A stretch of 64,000 bases of DNA from Amblyornis subalaris (lineage: Eukaryota; Chordata; Aves; Passeriformes; Ptilonorhynchidae): contig JACAXG010000014.1 in assembly GCA_018881555.1 (NCBI GenBank), positions 5,784,697-5,848,696 of the forward strand. Direction: 5' to 3'. The notes under the pieces are model-generated. The model was not told the origin of the DNA. It did no database searches and was given only the letters and a program-made list of their open reading frames with translations. A program made the position numbers and the translations under genes. This document shows positions 13,148 through 25,275 of this stretch, piece after piece. Within the stretch, counting starts at the first letter, position 1. Each line of letters starts with the position of its first letter.

Positions 13148-15030
13148 TAACGCATTTTAGAATAAATTCAGCCTGACAGCCAGGTTTTTGCTGACAGAGA
13201 TATTAAGAAAAACTAAGAATATAAGTGAGCTCTGACAGAATGGCCTAAAAGAACCTGAGAACTGTGACAGGAAGCCAGAAAGCCCCAGAGTTGTTACACC
13301 TTACAATATTCTCCCTTACAGTCCAGCTGGTAAGGGCTGTCTGTCTGCAACACTCTTGGAAAAGGTGTCTGTATGATTGGAAGGGAAACAAAAATAATGG
13401 ACTAAATATAAGAAACATGGCCTGAACTGCATAATTTTCTCCATATTTAAATTGTGATCCAAAACATTAATCAACAAAATGAGGTGTTAATTTTAACTAG
13501 AACTCAGCTTTTTTTTTCTTTTTTTTTTTCTAAATTGACTATTATGGAATTAATGTATTATTTGAATCTCTTATTAACAACTGTGTCATATGATTCATTT
13601 CCTGGCCTTCACTCTTGAGCAATAGTTTCAGGACTTCACTCTTTCTGAGGACAAAGAACGAGGTGCTTTGTGTGTTGGTAGTGTGCAGCCATTTAAATTA
13701 AAATAGGGGAAAACTTCTGTGACACCCATTGTAATTGGCAGTGGCAGAAGTGACTGATTCACCTGATTTAACATGTCCATCTAATGCAATTACAACACAA
13801 TGGCAAGTATTCGTTCCTGCCNTGATCTAAAGAATAAAAATAGAAGTAATTGTCAGAATTGGAAGCAGCAGTGAATGTTTTCTGTGTGCTTTAACTTTGA
13901 AGAGAGAACTGGATGGATGAAATGTGGGTACTTATATTGCTACAGCCTGTAGATTGCAGACATTAAAGAAGATTTTTCATACAGTGCTATGCAGTGAGGA
14001 AAATGACAGGATGAAATCTAATTTTAGAATTTTTATTAAGAGGTTCCTGACACGTGAGAAATACATTAGTCAGTTATCTGACATATTCTGTAACTCTCAA
14101 TGATATTAGTTTTTTTCTCTGACTTTAAGGAATGGTCTTGGTAGTTCATAAGTGGTTTTTGAGAGTTCTGAAGGAATCACACCATCTGATTTAGGGGATA
14201 GATCCAGTGGTTCTGAGAAATGATGCTTCTGTACCATTATGTATCAGTTCTGTATGTCAGATCTGCAGGTACACAGATGTTTACAGCTGCTGTGCTTAAG
14301 ATGGGTCTGATAGTTCAGTAAAGCTGAACTGTTGATAGCTGAGCTCATGCACTGATATCCCAATAATTGTGATAAAGTGAGAAAAAGGTAAGTATCCTCA
14401 CATCCTTTGTAAACATGACTTTGCAATACTCAGATTCTCTGTCTTGCAGTAAGACTCCAGTTACCTACTGCTTGTTCACTGAAGTATTGTTAAAATTATT
14501 GTTNCTTAATCTCTTAAAACAGTTTTAAAGACTGATAGTTAACCTGAGTAGCAAATTGATGTGCATTTTATACACAGTTTATCTAGGAAGCCTTGCAAGT
14601 AAAGGAAGAAAAAAAACACCTATTTTGGACAATTACTGACTTTTTCATGTCATTTTTCTGACAAGTTAAATGCTTAATTATTGGTTGTCACATGTTTAAG
14701 GAGCAAATGTTGAGATGTGGAATTCCTGAACAGAAGAGATATCACTGTTCCCATTTAATGAGTTGTGCAGAGAAATGCACAGAGGTGAAGGGTCCTTCCC
14801 AACCATTAAGTTAGTTGAAGAGACACACACNGATTCCTGGATTCCTTGATTTTCCCCATTGGAATATGCTGCTTTTCTTTTGCACTGCTTTTGGTTTATT
14901 TGCTGCATGAATGTATAGACATTAGCGCACTTTAGTGGACATTGCAATACTAATGCTTTATCTGATTATTTAAAACAAATTAAAAAATAGATAATTTCTC
15001 TTACAAGATGGATTTTCAAAAGCTGATTAG

Positions 15031-15136
15031 ACCCAGTCCTGAGTAACATGCTCTGGGGGACCCTGCTTGAGCAGGGAAGTTGGACTAGATGACCTCTTGT
15101 GGGTTCCTGCCAACCTCATCATTTCTGTGATCCTGT
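15031..15136 (+). mobile_element. CR1 LINE 3' end fragment
   Basis: The order here is GACCCTGCTTGAGCAGGGAA, then TTGGACTAGATGACCTC, then a diverged GTTCCTGCCAACCTCATC, then TTCTGTGATCCTGTG. These are the blocks of the CR1 3' end ending in the ATTCTGTGA-type tail. It has the same orientation as the fragment 1.9 kb upstream but differs in sequence, so it is a separate insertion. Non-coding, 5'-truncated. Confidence 0.87.
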
Positions 15137-16200
15137 GGAGGTAAATGAGTTGGCTAAAAGATGTCCTCCTGACACAGATATCATTGCAAATTTGCTGGTT
15201 GTAGCTCACTGAAAAAATTTATAGTTTCAAAACTGGAGAGGTTTAATATTTTAGTAATTATTTTAATAGAAATTGCCTCAAACTCAAACATGTGTTGTAT
15301 CTGTCTTTTGTGAAGCTGAATTTTAAAGTCATGTTGAAATTCTTATCCTGCTAAAAAAAAATATGGACTAAAGCAGAGGGAATAAAAGAAACTAATGTTT
15401 AAATAAATACCCATAAAACATCCAGATACAGACCTGAGGCACTAATGTGTACTGGACTAGATTTTGATGTGAGCTTGTTTCTGTTCCAAATATGAAAACA
15501 TGGATTTCCCTTTAGCTAAAAGCTGATGGATTTTTTTTTCTTATATCCAGCCTTAAATAAGGTAGAAGAAAGAGTCTATGGCCTTAAATTTCAGTGATGA
15601 AAANGATGGTTTATTTTTAGCTTCTACTGAACTGCATTAGTAGAATTTACCAAGCCAATATTCAGTATGATTTAAGGCTTGAAGGAGCACTTTTGCAGCT
15701 GAATTACCTTTCTTGTTCTAACTGTAATTGTGCCCATACATTGCATTTCTGACTGGATATGGGTGCTAATTTGAGTACTTGTGCTGTGGTGATTAGAGTG
15801 TAAGACCAATTAGAAGCACCAATGGGTAATTAGAGCTCCAATATATTTAGGTAGTGTATAGCAAACTCACCTACTTCTGTTTCAGATTCTGCCTTCCTTT
15901 GTATCAGTCTGTAGAAGTCACTTCTGAAAGGAGTGTATTAAAGGAAATGCATGTTGCAGCTTCTAATACTGCCTTTTCACATTGCCCTCCTGATATTGGT
16001 AGATAATGATGCTCCAATTGTNATGGAGTGGCTCCTAAAAAATGCTGATGACTCTTCATTCCATTGATCTGATTGAGGCTGGTGGCTGTTCAACATCTTG
16101 CATGTGCAATTNGCAAAAACTAAGCTTTATTCAGTAAATTGTCCTCAACTAGAGACTGTTAATGTTCTAATTGCAGAGCCTGACTTGCTCAACCAGAAGA

Positions 16201-16232
16201 GAAGTTCAGTTCACAGGGCATCTCTGAACTTC
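16201..16232. repeat. 9-bp inverted repeat, 14-nt loop
   Basis: gaagttcag at 16201-16209 is the exact reverse complement of ctgaacttc at 16224-16232, with 14 bases between. It lies in a short G+C-richer patch of the intron. No downstream T-run or other signal gives it a role; hairpins of this size arise by chance in long introns. Confidence 0.6.
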
Positions 16233-16479
16233 CTCGAACTGAGGAGAGGAAGGAAATGCCTGACACCTGTGGAAGGAAAGCTTCAGTTGTTTCAGAAATG
16301 TCAGGCAAAATGTCAGGGCTCAAAATATCAGGCCAGCGACTTCTGTGTCCCATTGATGCTGTGTTTTTCTTATGCTTCCATCAGTCATTTTCTTTGAATT
16401 ATCATCTAGTGTCTTTTATTTTTGTGTTGGTAAAGAACACTTAATGTTCCCACTGTTAAATGCTTGCTATAGATTATGT

Positions 16480-16625
16480 CCTCCTCACCTTTTCCAGTTC
16501 CTTTGTTGCATTTTACCCAACTGCTGGATTTTTTAGTGTGGGGGCTTACAATTGGAACAATAGTCCAGCTGAGACTTTGTGTGCTTGAATAACTGAGCTG
16601 TGAATGTGCCCCNTGTAGGGGATTC
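16480..16625 (-). mobile_element. Possible ancient CR1/L3-clade LINE relic
   Basis: The order tccagttcctttgttgc, then a block like cttacaattggaacaatagt, then ccagctgagactttgtgtgc loosely matches the antisense of the interior of old CR1/L3-type elements, where a phrase of the type 'ACAACTGAACACAATATTCCAG' is conserved. Divergence is high. This could be chance similarity; a profile search would decide. Confidence 0.35.
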
Positions 16626-16836
16626 ACACTGCTTATTCAGGATGAAACCTTATTTGTGTATATGTGAGGGTACAGCAGCCAATTTTGCTTAGAAAACAGG
16701 TTTTATGTATACTTGGATATTTCTTTTATATTCGTTACTGCTATTTAAAAGATGCCCTTCAAAAACATGTCTACATATTTTTGGTTTTGCTTAGATTTAA
16801 TAAAATAGTACAGCTAGTGGATGTACTAGTTCTTGA

Positions 16837-16861
16837 GGATATTATTATAGGATATTATTAG
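16837..16861. repeat. Two-copy 12-nt direct repeat
   Basis: aggatattatta occurs at 16837-16848 and again at 16850-16861, separated by one T. It is an AT-rich local duplication without other context. Confidence 0.8.
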
Positions 16862-18066
16862 TACTGGAAATCTTAGATAATGACTGGAAAGCTTGATAAT
16901 TAATGAGTGCTTTTAAAAATATTTACAATTCAGTGATGGCAATGATAGATATTACAGCATGTCAGGGGCGTGTGTTTTTCCATATATTTGTACCAACATA
17001 GTATTGTCAACTTGAGTTCTTTTTTTACCCACTCTAATCTTTGGTGCCCTTTACTGCTTCACTTGAAAGACAACAAATTGACTCCTTCAAATTTCTACAC
17101 ATTTTATCCAGGAAGCTAAATCAAGAGCATATTAATTTCATACTTATGATTTTCTTACTTTCTGTTAAACATTTTTTTTAAGGCAAAATTTTCCACTTTA
17201 GGAGGTTTGAGGTGTTTACCAGAAGTCCTTTTAATTGGTCTGATATGTTCAAGTCCTTAATGTTCTCAGTGGAAAACTGGTTTGCATTTTATAAAAGCCC
17301 AAATACATCCTGAAGAGTGAAGTCTTATGTTCCAAGTTGACATGAGATTATATGCTCCTTCTTTCAAGTCATGGCTGAAAAAATCCAATTGTGTTACAAA
17401 TAAACAATGTTTGCAAAGGTTATGTTACTGTATTGAATGAAAAATGAAAAGGACTAACTTCTTAGTCAACAAAGATTAATCTATGGAGTAAAAAATTCAG
17501 TAAGCACCTGTCATTTCTTTTTTAGGATAAAAATAATGGAGAGGTTCCTAGAACTGGAGATATAGTCTAAAGTTCTGGCCATTTCAAAGTTTTTAGGAGT
17601 TTGCTGTTGACTTTAGAGTCAGAATTCAGTCAGAATTTTCCATCTCTGAGTTACTGCAAGGTCAAGTTAATAGAGATAAAAAATGTCACATCTGTGTAGC
17701 TGGTGCAACAGCATTTCAGAAAATGATTTGAAGTTGGGTGTTTGGGAATTAATTCAATTTGCCAATGCATGTCCACACATCCTTCTCCACTGTCATTACC
17801 TCTGCTTATATTATTTTCTCTATTATCATACAGGGCCTGTCTTCCCTTTGGATTAGATACTATTTCCTGGCAAGATGTAGTAAAACTCCACTTAAATACA
17901 TGGGGAACTCATTCTTTTCCCTTTGATAAAGTTCTTGGTAGAAACACTGCAACAGCTATACTTCATTTTATTTTTTAGTGTAATGCTCAAACACTATTTT
18001 GTCTGTAGTTGACCGATTTTTGATGCACACATTTCACTGTTAGTAGTGGAAAATATTTCATACTGT

Positions 18067-18152
18067 ATCCATCCGTCCATCCATCCATCCATCTATCCCC
18101 CCATCCATCCATCCATCCATCCATCCATCCATCCATCCATCCATCCATCCAC
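18067..18152. repeat. (ATCC)n tetranucleotide microsatellite
   Basis: About 86 bases of ATCC repeats, imperfect in the first third (ATCCGTCC, ATCTATCCCCCC) and perfect in the last two thirds. The pure tract suggests length polymorphism. It lies deep inside the 34.7-kb intron. Confidence 0.97.
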
Positions 18153-21127
18153 TCCTTGGTGGGGTCTGCAATATTACTTTAGGAAAGGACAGTAATCTAT
18201 CTATGAGACCTGGCTAAACTCCTTTGATCTTGTTAAGAGCCAAACTGCTGCCTAAATTAGGCTCTGTCTAAGCAGACAAAAAGCTGAATTTTGCCCTTCC
18301 TTATACTACTTGCTTGTTTGTGTTTAAAACTTTTTCCAGCAAGCCTTTTGAAGACATGAGGAAAAGAAGGCTCATTTTAGCCTGTCATTATGAGTGACAT
18401 TTTGCTCTTTATTGTCCACTGTTTGTTATTGATTGTAGACTTAAGCCCCACAGTTGTTTGAAAGAGAATCTCCAGATAGGAGTATTCTCTGTAGACCTGG
18501 CTAGCTTTTCCTGCTACTTTGATCTGCATTTACTTTTATATTCAATGAGTATTATTTCTGTTTTGAAGAAACATTCTAAAGGTGAAGTATTTTCCAAATA
18601 CGCATATTTATTATGCATGAAAAGATAATTTTTATATAGTTTAATTTTTTTTTCTAATGCAAGAGCAGTAAATCTTTCATTAATCTCCATGTAACTTGCA
18701 TGTTATACTTCTGCAGAAAATAGCTGTCAATTGTTTTTTAGTAAATTGTATGGTTTTATTGAGAGATGGTTAACTCGGGTTTTGGAGGAAAGGGAATATT
18801 GGTAGTGGCACTGTGCTGGTACAAGATGAACTGAACCCCTTGCTTTAGGAAGGATCTGTAGAGATCCAAACCTTTGGGGTGGTATTTGAGCACCTTGCCA
18901 TGTTCCTGTTCAGCCACTGGAACTGGTTTCTATCTGTAAACTATTCATTGAGAACCCTGCCTGTGTNTGAGAAGGGTCTGCATAGCTCTTGACCACATAA
19001 GGAGCAGTCATTAGGCTGCTAATTTTGGTGTCTGAGAAACATTTTTTTCTTTTCTCCTAGGAATGGAAAAAAAAAATAGTAGCAGCATTTGGTATTTTCT
19101 ATTAATTAATAATTAAATGTGTTAATTAATAAGAGCATAATAGATGCTGCAATGTTGTCTGAGTGTTTGAATTTTAGAACAGGTTGTCTGATGAAGATCT
19201 TTAAAAAACATTAAGCATCAAATGCTGTCTGTGATTAAATTATATTTTATTCAAATACTTTATATTTCAGTAACATTACATTGGAAAAAANCAGAAAACA
19301 GCAACTGTATTGTAATTTATCCTAATAATGAGCNCAAATAATGGAGGAGAGTATTTTAGTATTGCACATTAGCATTTAATTGCTTGAAATCCTGCTTCGA
19401 AACCACACATATATTTAGTGTGGGTAATTTCATTGTGTCACCATGCACAGTATTGCAAAATAATTAACAACTCCAGCTGCTGCTTGAAAACTACCTGGAA
19501 AGTATTTGGATTTTTGGAAGTACCAAACATATGAATAATTTTATTATAATTCTCTGAAGTTAATAATTTTAAAAGTATACTGAAGTTCTTGTTTGAATGT
19601 CAACCTCAGAGTAATTACCTACACACAGAACACCACATAAAGATATTTAACTCAAGGGTTTGAAATATGATTAGCAACTCAGCATCATTTTCAGATATTC
19701 ATTTTTTAAGTCCTTATTTCATTGAAGGTAAAAAAAGGTTAAAAAAAATTCCTTTAAATATTTTAGGCTAAGCAACATACTTTCAGTTATGTTTTTAGTA
19801 TTTGACTTGAAAATGTTAATATGATTATTTCTTCAGTCAGTCATATGTGGGTGTAAATTGCAATAAAGTTGTGATGGCTTATACTAGTAAATGATCTGAT
19901 CCTGTGACTGTGAACATACATTCAGCTTATATAGATCTTGCAACACAAGATTGTACAGTATTACNTGGAAAAGGAACATTAACTACCTTAATGCGTCATA
20001 GAATGTTTATATTTGGGGTCAGATGCTCAGCAAGAGTTATCTTTTAAATTTATGTGCCATTGAGTCCTCCCGAAGTAAGCAAGGGATGATGAATTATTGA
20101 GAGACTTTGGGTTGAAGCTCTGAGAGCCTGACGGCCTTTCCCTATGAAAGGGAGAACTGAGGAAAAAATCCTGCTACNAGGTAAATTAGGAAATCATTTC
20201 TTACTGGCGTGTAAGAACCTTAGCTATCACAGGGCGGTTATGTAATCTGATTTTTATTTATTTATTTAAAGAAAAGTTCCTTCTAAATTGAACACCTGGC
20301 AAACAGGAAGATGACTATTACACAATTTAAGGTAGGTCTGGATAATTTGTCTTTGAAGTGAAATGAATTGAAAACTTGCACTGCTTTTGAAATCTTGAAT
20401 TCCTTTCCTGCAAGTGTTTACCATTGTAAAAGCTTTGACAACAATTTCTACCCTCTTTACTTGAATAAATTGCTTTTAAGAGAGCTTTTAGATTAGACTT
20501 TGAACTGGAAAAGGCATAAATATGTAGAAAAGTCTCCATTGTCAGTATGTTTTCTATTAGCCAGCCTGTCAAATAACTAAGCTTGACTCAACTCTGGGCT
20601 TTACTTAAGAACTCATTCATANGATTATAGAGTGTGACAATCCATTTATGTTAATACAGGTTCTAGCTGCAGATCCATGGAATACAGAACTCTCTCTTCC
20701 TGCAGTGCATTTCTAATCCATAGTCACTAAATGTGGCAGCTTTCCTGACATTCCCAGTTTCTTTATCTGAGTGTCCCGAGCACAGTTCCAGACACCTTCC
20801 AGAACTTATCTTACAGATGGATATAGGGGAGCTGTGTGCTAATCCTTGGTATCAGATGCTAAATGCAGAGTTCTGTGCAAGTCTGAACTCTCTAGAGGGT
20901 GGAGCATTATTGGTGAAAATGTTGCCAGAATTCATTTGGGATTCTCTTTCCACTTACATTGCTTTGNAATACAGCCATGGCAGGAACATCTCAATTGGGT
21001 TAAGTGCCAAGTTCCAGCTTTGCCTTCTGATGATGTGGATCCATAGATATCTTCTTGACATTCTTTTTGAAGTACTATTTACTTAAAATAGTAATTATTG
21101 TGATGAAATATATTGTCCTGCTCTGGA

Positions 21128-21128
<1 letters not shown>

Positions 21129-21160
<32 letters not shown>
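21129..21160. repeat. (CA)16 dinucleotide microsatellite
   Basis: Sixteen uninterrupted CA units, then CGTGCTCTCTCTC. An intronic (CA)n of this purity is usually length-variable. Confidence 0.97.
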
Positions 21161-21165
<5 letters not shown>

Positions 21166-22030
21166 TCTCTCTCCCAACAGCTGTGAGATACTAGAGATTC
21201 TTTTACTGGGATTTAAGATCCAGTGTTAACAGACATTTCTGTCTAGTGCATTTACATCTCCTTCCTGACCACTCTGCTGAGATATAATCCTTGGCCAATC
21301 TGATTCTCCCTGCATTTTAAATTAAATTGACATCAGCCTCTCTGTTGATCACACTTGCTGTATAGTTTAACACATATGATGTAGTTCAGTGAAAACTGAA
21401 TTTACTGGGAGCCTTTTGTTGGTTTGGTTATTTTTATAAGTCAGAATCTGCACATTTCTTATAGTCTATAATAATACTACTTCCCTGTAACGAACCCGAG
21501 CAGAGCATTAAATAGAACATATTGTTTTTTGTTGAACTGAGGACTTGCAAGTTCGGTTTGCTGACTTTAATCTCTTGAGTATTTTCAGGAAAATTGAAAG
21601 GTTTGTGGATACATTTTTTTTCTTTTATTACTTTATGTTCTTTAATTCACTGTCATAATTATGGATAGGCCAATTAAATGAGTGGTATTCCAATGGAATT
21701 GCCCCAGCTTTACTCTGAGCACACAAAAATCAGTGTTGGTAGCTGCCAAAAATGTTATTGTGATGGTATTGCTTTAGAGTTTGACTTACAATATTATTTG
21801 TCTAGTGAGTTATCAATAATTATTGAGGTAATTAGATTAATTTTATCAACCCATGATTTGACAAGAGGCTTCTCAGAGCTTGTTTAATATCAAGTTCTTG
21901 TCCCAGAAGAGGCAGCTTTACTTTTCACAAAGCCAAACTGTGACTTAGCTGTTTAACATAATATTGTGTATTATCCTTAATTTTAAAAAAAAAAAAAATC
22001 TGCATTTTTAAAGAATTGACAGAGCTTTCT

Positions 22031-22064
22031 AAAGAAGGCCTTAAAGAAGGCCTTAAAGAAGGCC
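22031..22064. repeat. 12-nt tandem repeat, 2.8 copies
   Basis: aaagaaggcctt is repeated at 22031 and 22043, with a partial third copy aaagaaggcc at 22055-22064, with no mismatch. Each unit junction contains the palindrome AAGGCCTT. It is a small perfect tandem array in AT-rich intron. Confidence 0.93.
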
Positions 22065-25000
22065 AATGCCACAATAACTAATCCATAGTAGCTGTAGTTT
22101 AATTTCTTCTTGCCATTTCAAGATACATGTACACTGTTTATCAGACACATTTCTGTGAAATTTTGGGGCAGAATAATCCAATCAATTGTAATTGCAAGAT
22201 TGACTTTGTATGTGATGCAAGCCAAATAGTTGTGCCATCAAGCTCATAATTAATTTTAGAGTCTGTACTGGAAATGCATTAGGTCTTGATTATTATTGGT
22301 GCTTCTGCAGTGCTTCTGAATGAGTTTTTCCAATATTTTGCATTTTAAAACAATACCTGCAGGTTATTCATTGTGGGTGTGTTCCATAGAGATTTGCTGC
22401 ATGTGCCAACCTGTGGAATCCTCTGGTATGGCTTTCACTGTCCTTTTTAAATGTATACAGACAGGAAGCACCACAGCTGGAAGTATCCTTGGTGTAGAAC
22501 TTCATGGAGCAACACTTGAGCTAATGAGGGGTTTGTATTTATAGAAGTCGCTCTGAAGAGGCACTCACAGTTTCAGAAATTAGTCTTAATTTTTTCAGAC
22601 TCCTGATTATTCAATGGGCTATGTGCTTTTCTGATCTGAGGAAATTTCCAGCTGTAGGCTGCCAGCTCTGATTCAGGTACTTGCCTGAATTTATCTGCCC
22701 ATGATAAAAATAGTTTCTGCTTCAGGGAACACAGAGGTTTGAGGCAGGTTGTGCAAAAGGTGCCATCTGTGTGTCTCAGTGTGTTTATGGCTGAGAAACG
22801 GGTTAAGAGGATGAAGTACTGACTGCCTTTCCATGCAGGAGTTCTTTCACATGACATCAGTCATGTCCTTCAGGAGCTGCCCTGAGTGTGGAGTTACATA
22901 ACAGTTGTGTAAGACACAGTTTCATCTTCTCCTTTGTCTCATTGAATTCCCTTTGGAAATACTTCATGGGAAGCAGAGACTTTGGGTGCTGAGGTTCCTC
23001 ATGCAAATTCCACGCACACTGAATGTGGCCAATACTTCTCAAAAAAACCCCATCACAGATTTATTCCAAAACCTCTGAGAAACAGTGCAAAGATGATTTT
23101 AAGAAGCTTTTGATTCAAGTGGAATGACTTTATAATATCAACCCTGGACATGAGATCCATATCCTTTATAAAACACATTTTTAGTTGCAGCTTGAAAAAT
23201 GCGATTCCATGCAGAGTCCAAAGAGCACATCAATATAAAGGACTTTGAGTTAGGTTAAGGAGAGAAAAAAACACAATAGTAATTGAGTTATATTGGTGGT
23301 TGCTTACAGAGGTTTGTGTTGTGTTGACTCAGACTTTCTAGGAAGAGGAAAAAACTGTTTAATTTTAAAATTCAGTAGCCAGAATATAGGGAACCAATGC
23401 TTATGAGCATGTTTTCAAACAGTGGTAGAAAAACACACCACCTTTCATAGAGGGAATACACTTAAGCTACAGGTTAACCAACAAAATTTGAAATACTTAA
23501 CCTACTTACAGTAGGAGACAGAAGAATATTGAACAGGTTTTAAAGCAAGCATAATTAAACCAATTAATCTAAGGCAAGACCTTATTCTGCTCAATAAGCT
23601 GTGATGGGAAAGTTATTATTTAAACAAATTTGCATACCTAAAAAAAATCTAATTTTTTCGTTAAATTAGATAGGTTTATAGATACATGAAGGTTCATCAA
23701 TACAGGTCTAATACTATCTAATTGTATGTACAGCATTCTGTAAGGAAGATAAATAATAGCCTGCAGCAAATTCATATTAATATATTAAATAATTTGGGTG
23801 ATTGATTGTTTCAGGTTTCCTTTTGCTGTGTGTTTTCTTACCCCATTAACACTTCCCAAGAGTCAGTGCCACTTTTTCAACTCCTGCGCTTAAGCAGGAT
23901 TGGATTTTTCCGAGAAATGCATCAAGTAAGGGGCTGGGTTTTTTAAAAGAACTAGTTTCCTTCATTGCTGTGTTTTCTATCAGGTCAGTGCAAGCATCAG
24001 TCTTTTATACATGTATGCATTTACTTAGTTAAAATGTGTTTATCATTTTCTCAGCAGCTGGCTTCACTCAGCACTGTGGACTGTGACTGTCAGGAAAGCA
24101 ATGGAATATCTTTCAAGTGCCCTCTCCATGCTTCATTCTGAGCTACATTTTCAGTTCATTTCTAGAGATAATCAGGACTTCAAATTGCTTAACCAGATTA
24201 AACCAAAATTGAAGAAAATTTAATTGTGATTAAAATAGAATTGGAACAAAGCAATAGCTTGTGCTTTTTCATGTAGTAAATTTTTGCTTGTTTCACAGCA
24301 TTAAATACCTTTTCCGCATAATTATTGTATCGATGTTTGTGCAAAAGCCACAAATGAAATAAAAGCACAGTAAAAAAGGTCAGCTCTACGTACAGGCTAA
24401 AATAATATTTTTGCCCTCTGATCTGTTTTGACTTAAACATTAGACTTGTTTACTGCAGTTGAACTGCGGGCAGTAAAATTGGTGGCTTGAAATTGTGTAA
24501 AGGGGTACTTGAATTTTTGCCTCCTAACGAGCGGTGATGGACAACTGAACTGCTCAGCCAGCTCTGTCTCCCTGACTGAAGTGCCCTTATGCACCAGGTT
24601 TGAGGATGGAGTGTTGGCTGCAGAGTGTGCATGGCAAAATCATATTTGATCTTCCAGTGGCTATAAATATTTGTTTCTGAGCAGAAAACAGATACTCGGG
24701 GACAAATTGCAACTTTCTTACAGCACTATTGACAGGAAGTAGTTTATTATAAAACTGCAAATGCTGGTTTGCACTCTTGCATGAAATACAGTACCTGTGA
24801 CAATAAAGAATGGTGCTACATGGTGTAGAGGCAATCACAACATGAATCATCTGTCACTTCAGCAAAACAGTGCCAATTGAATTTACAAATGTGGCATCTA
24901 TTTATTTCTACCGGTACTGAGAAGGAGACGAAATGAAATGGAAGTGATGATTACTTGTGACACATTCCTTTTATGAAAATAACTTCTTCAACTCATGTTG

Positions 25001-25149
25001 TTGCAATAGCCAATGCGTTCTTTTTATTTGTGTTTTTTTCAGCGAACCATATTTCTGTATATTTATTTTTGCTTTTACCTGTCCATTTGATGGAGTCATG
25101 AGCATCTACTACCTCAGCAGAGCTGTGGTGGTGGCTCACCATCTTCGTG

Positions 25150-25275
25150 TATCTTTGAGTTACTTCAGGGGACTCCAATACCTCCCTGGGCAGCCCCTTC
25201 CAATGCCTGACCACCCTTTCTGTGAAGAAATGATGTCCATCCTGATGTCCATCTGGTTATTGGACCAGAAGCCTG
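25150..25275 (-). mobile_element. CR1 LINE fragment, antisense
   Basis: On the minus strand the order is TTTCTTCACAGAAAGGGTGG, TCAGGCATTGGAAGGGGCTG, CCCAGGGAGGTATTGGAGTC. This is the well-known block just upstream of the CR1 3' end, in which the 'AGGGTGGTCAGGCA(T/C)TGGAACAGGCTGCCCAGGGAGGT' phrase is conserved across avian copies. The 3' tail proper is not clear, so the element is truncated or degraded at both ends. Confidence 0.87.
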
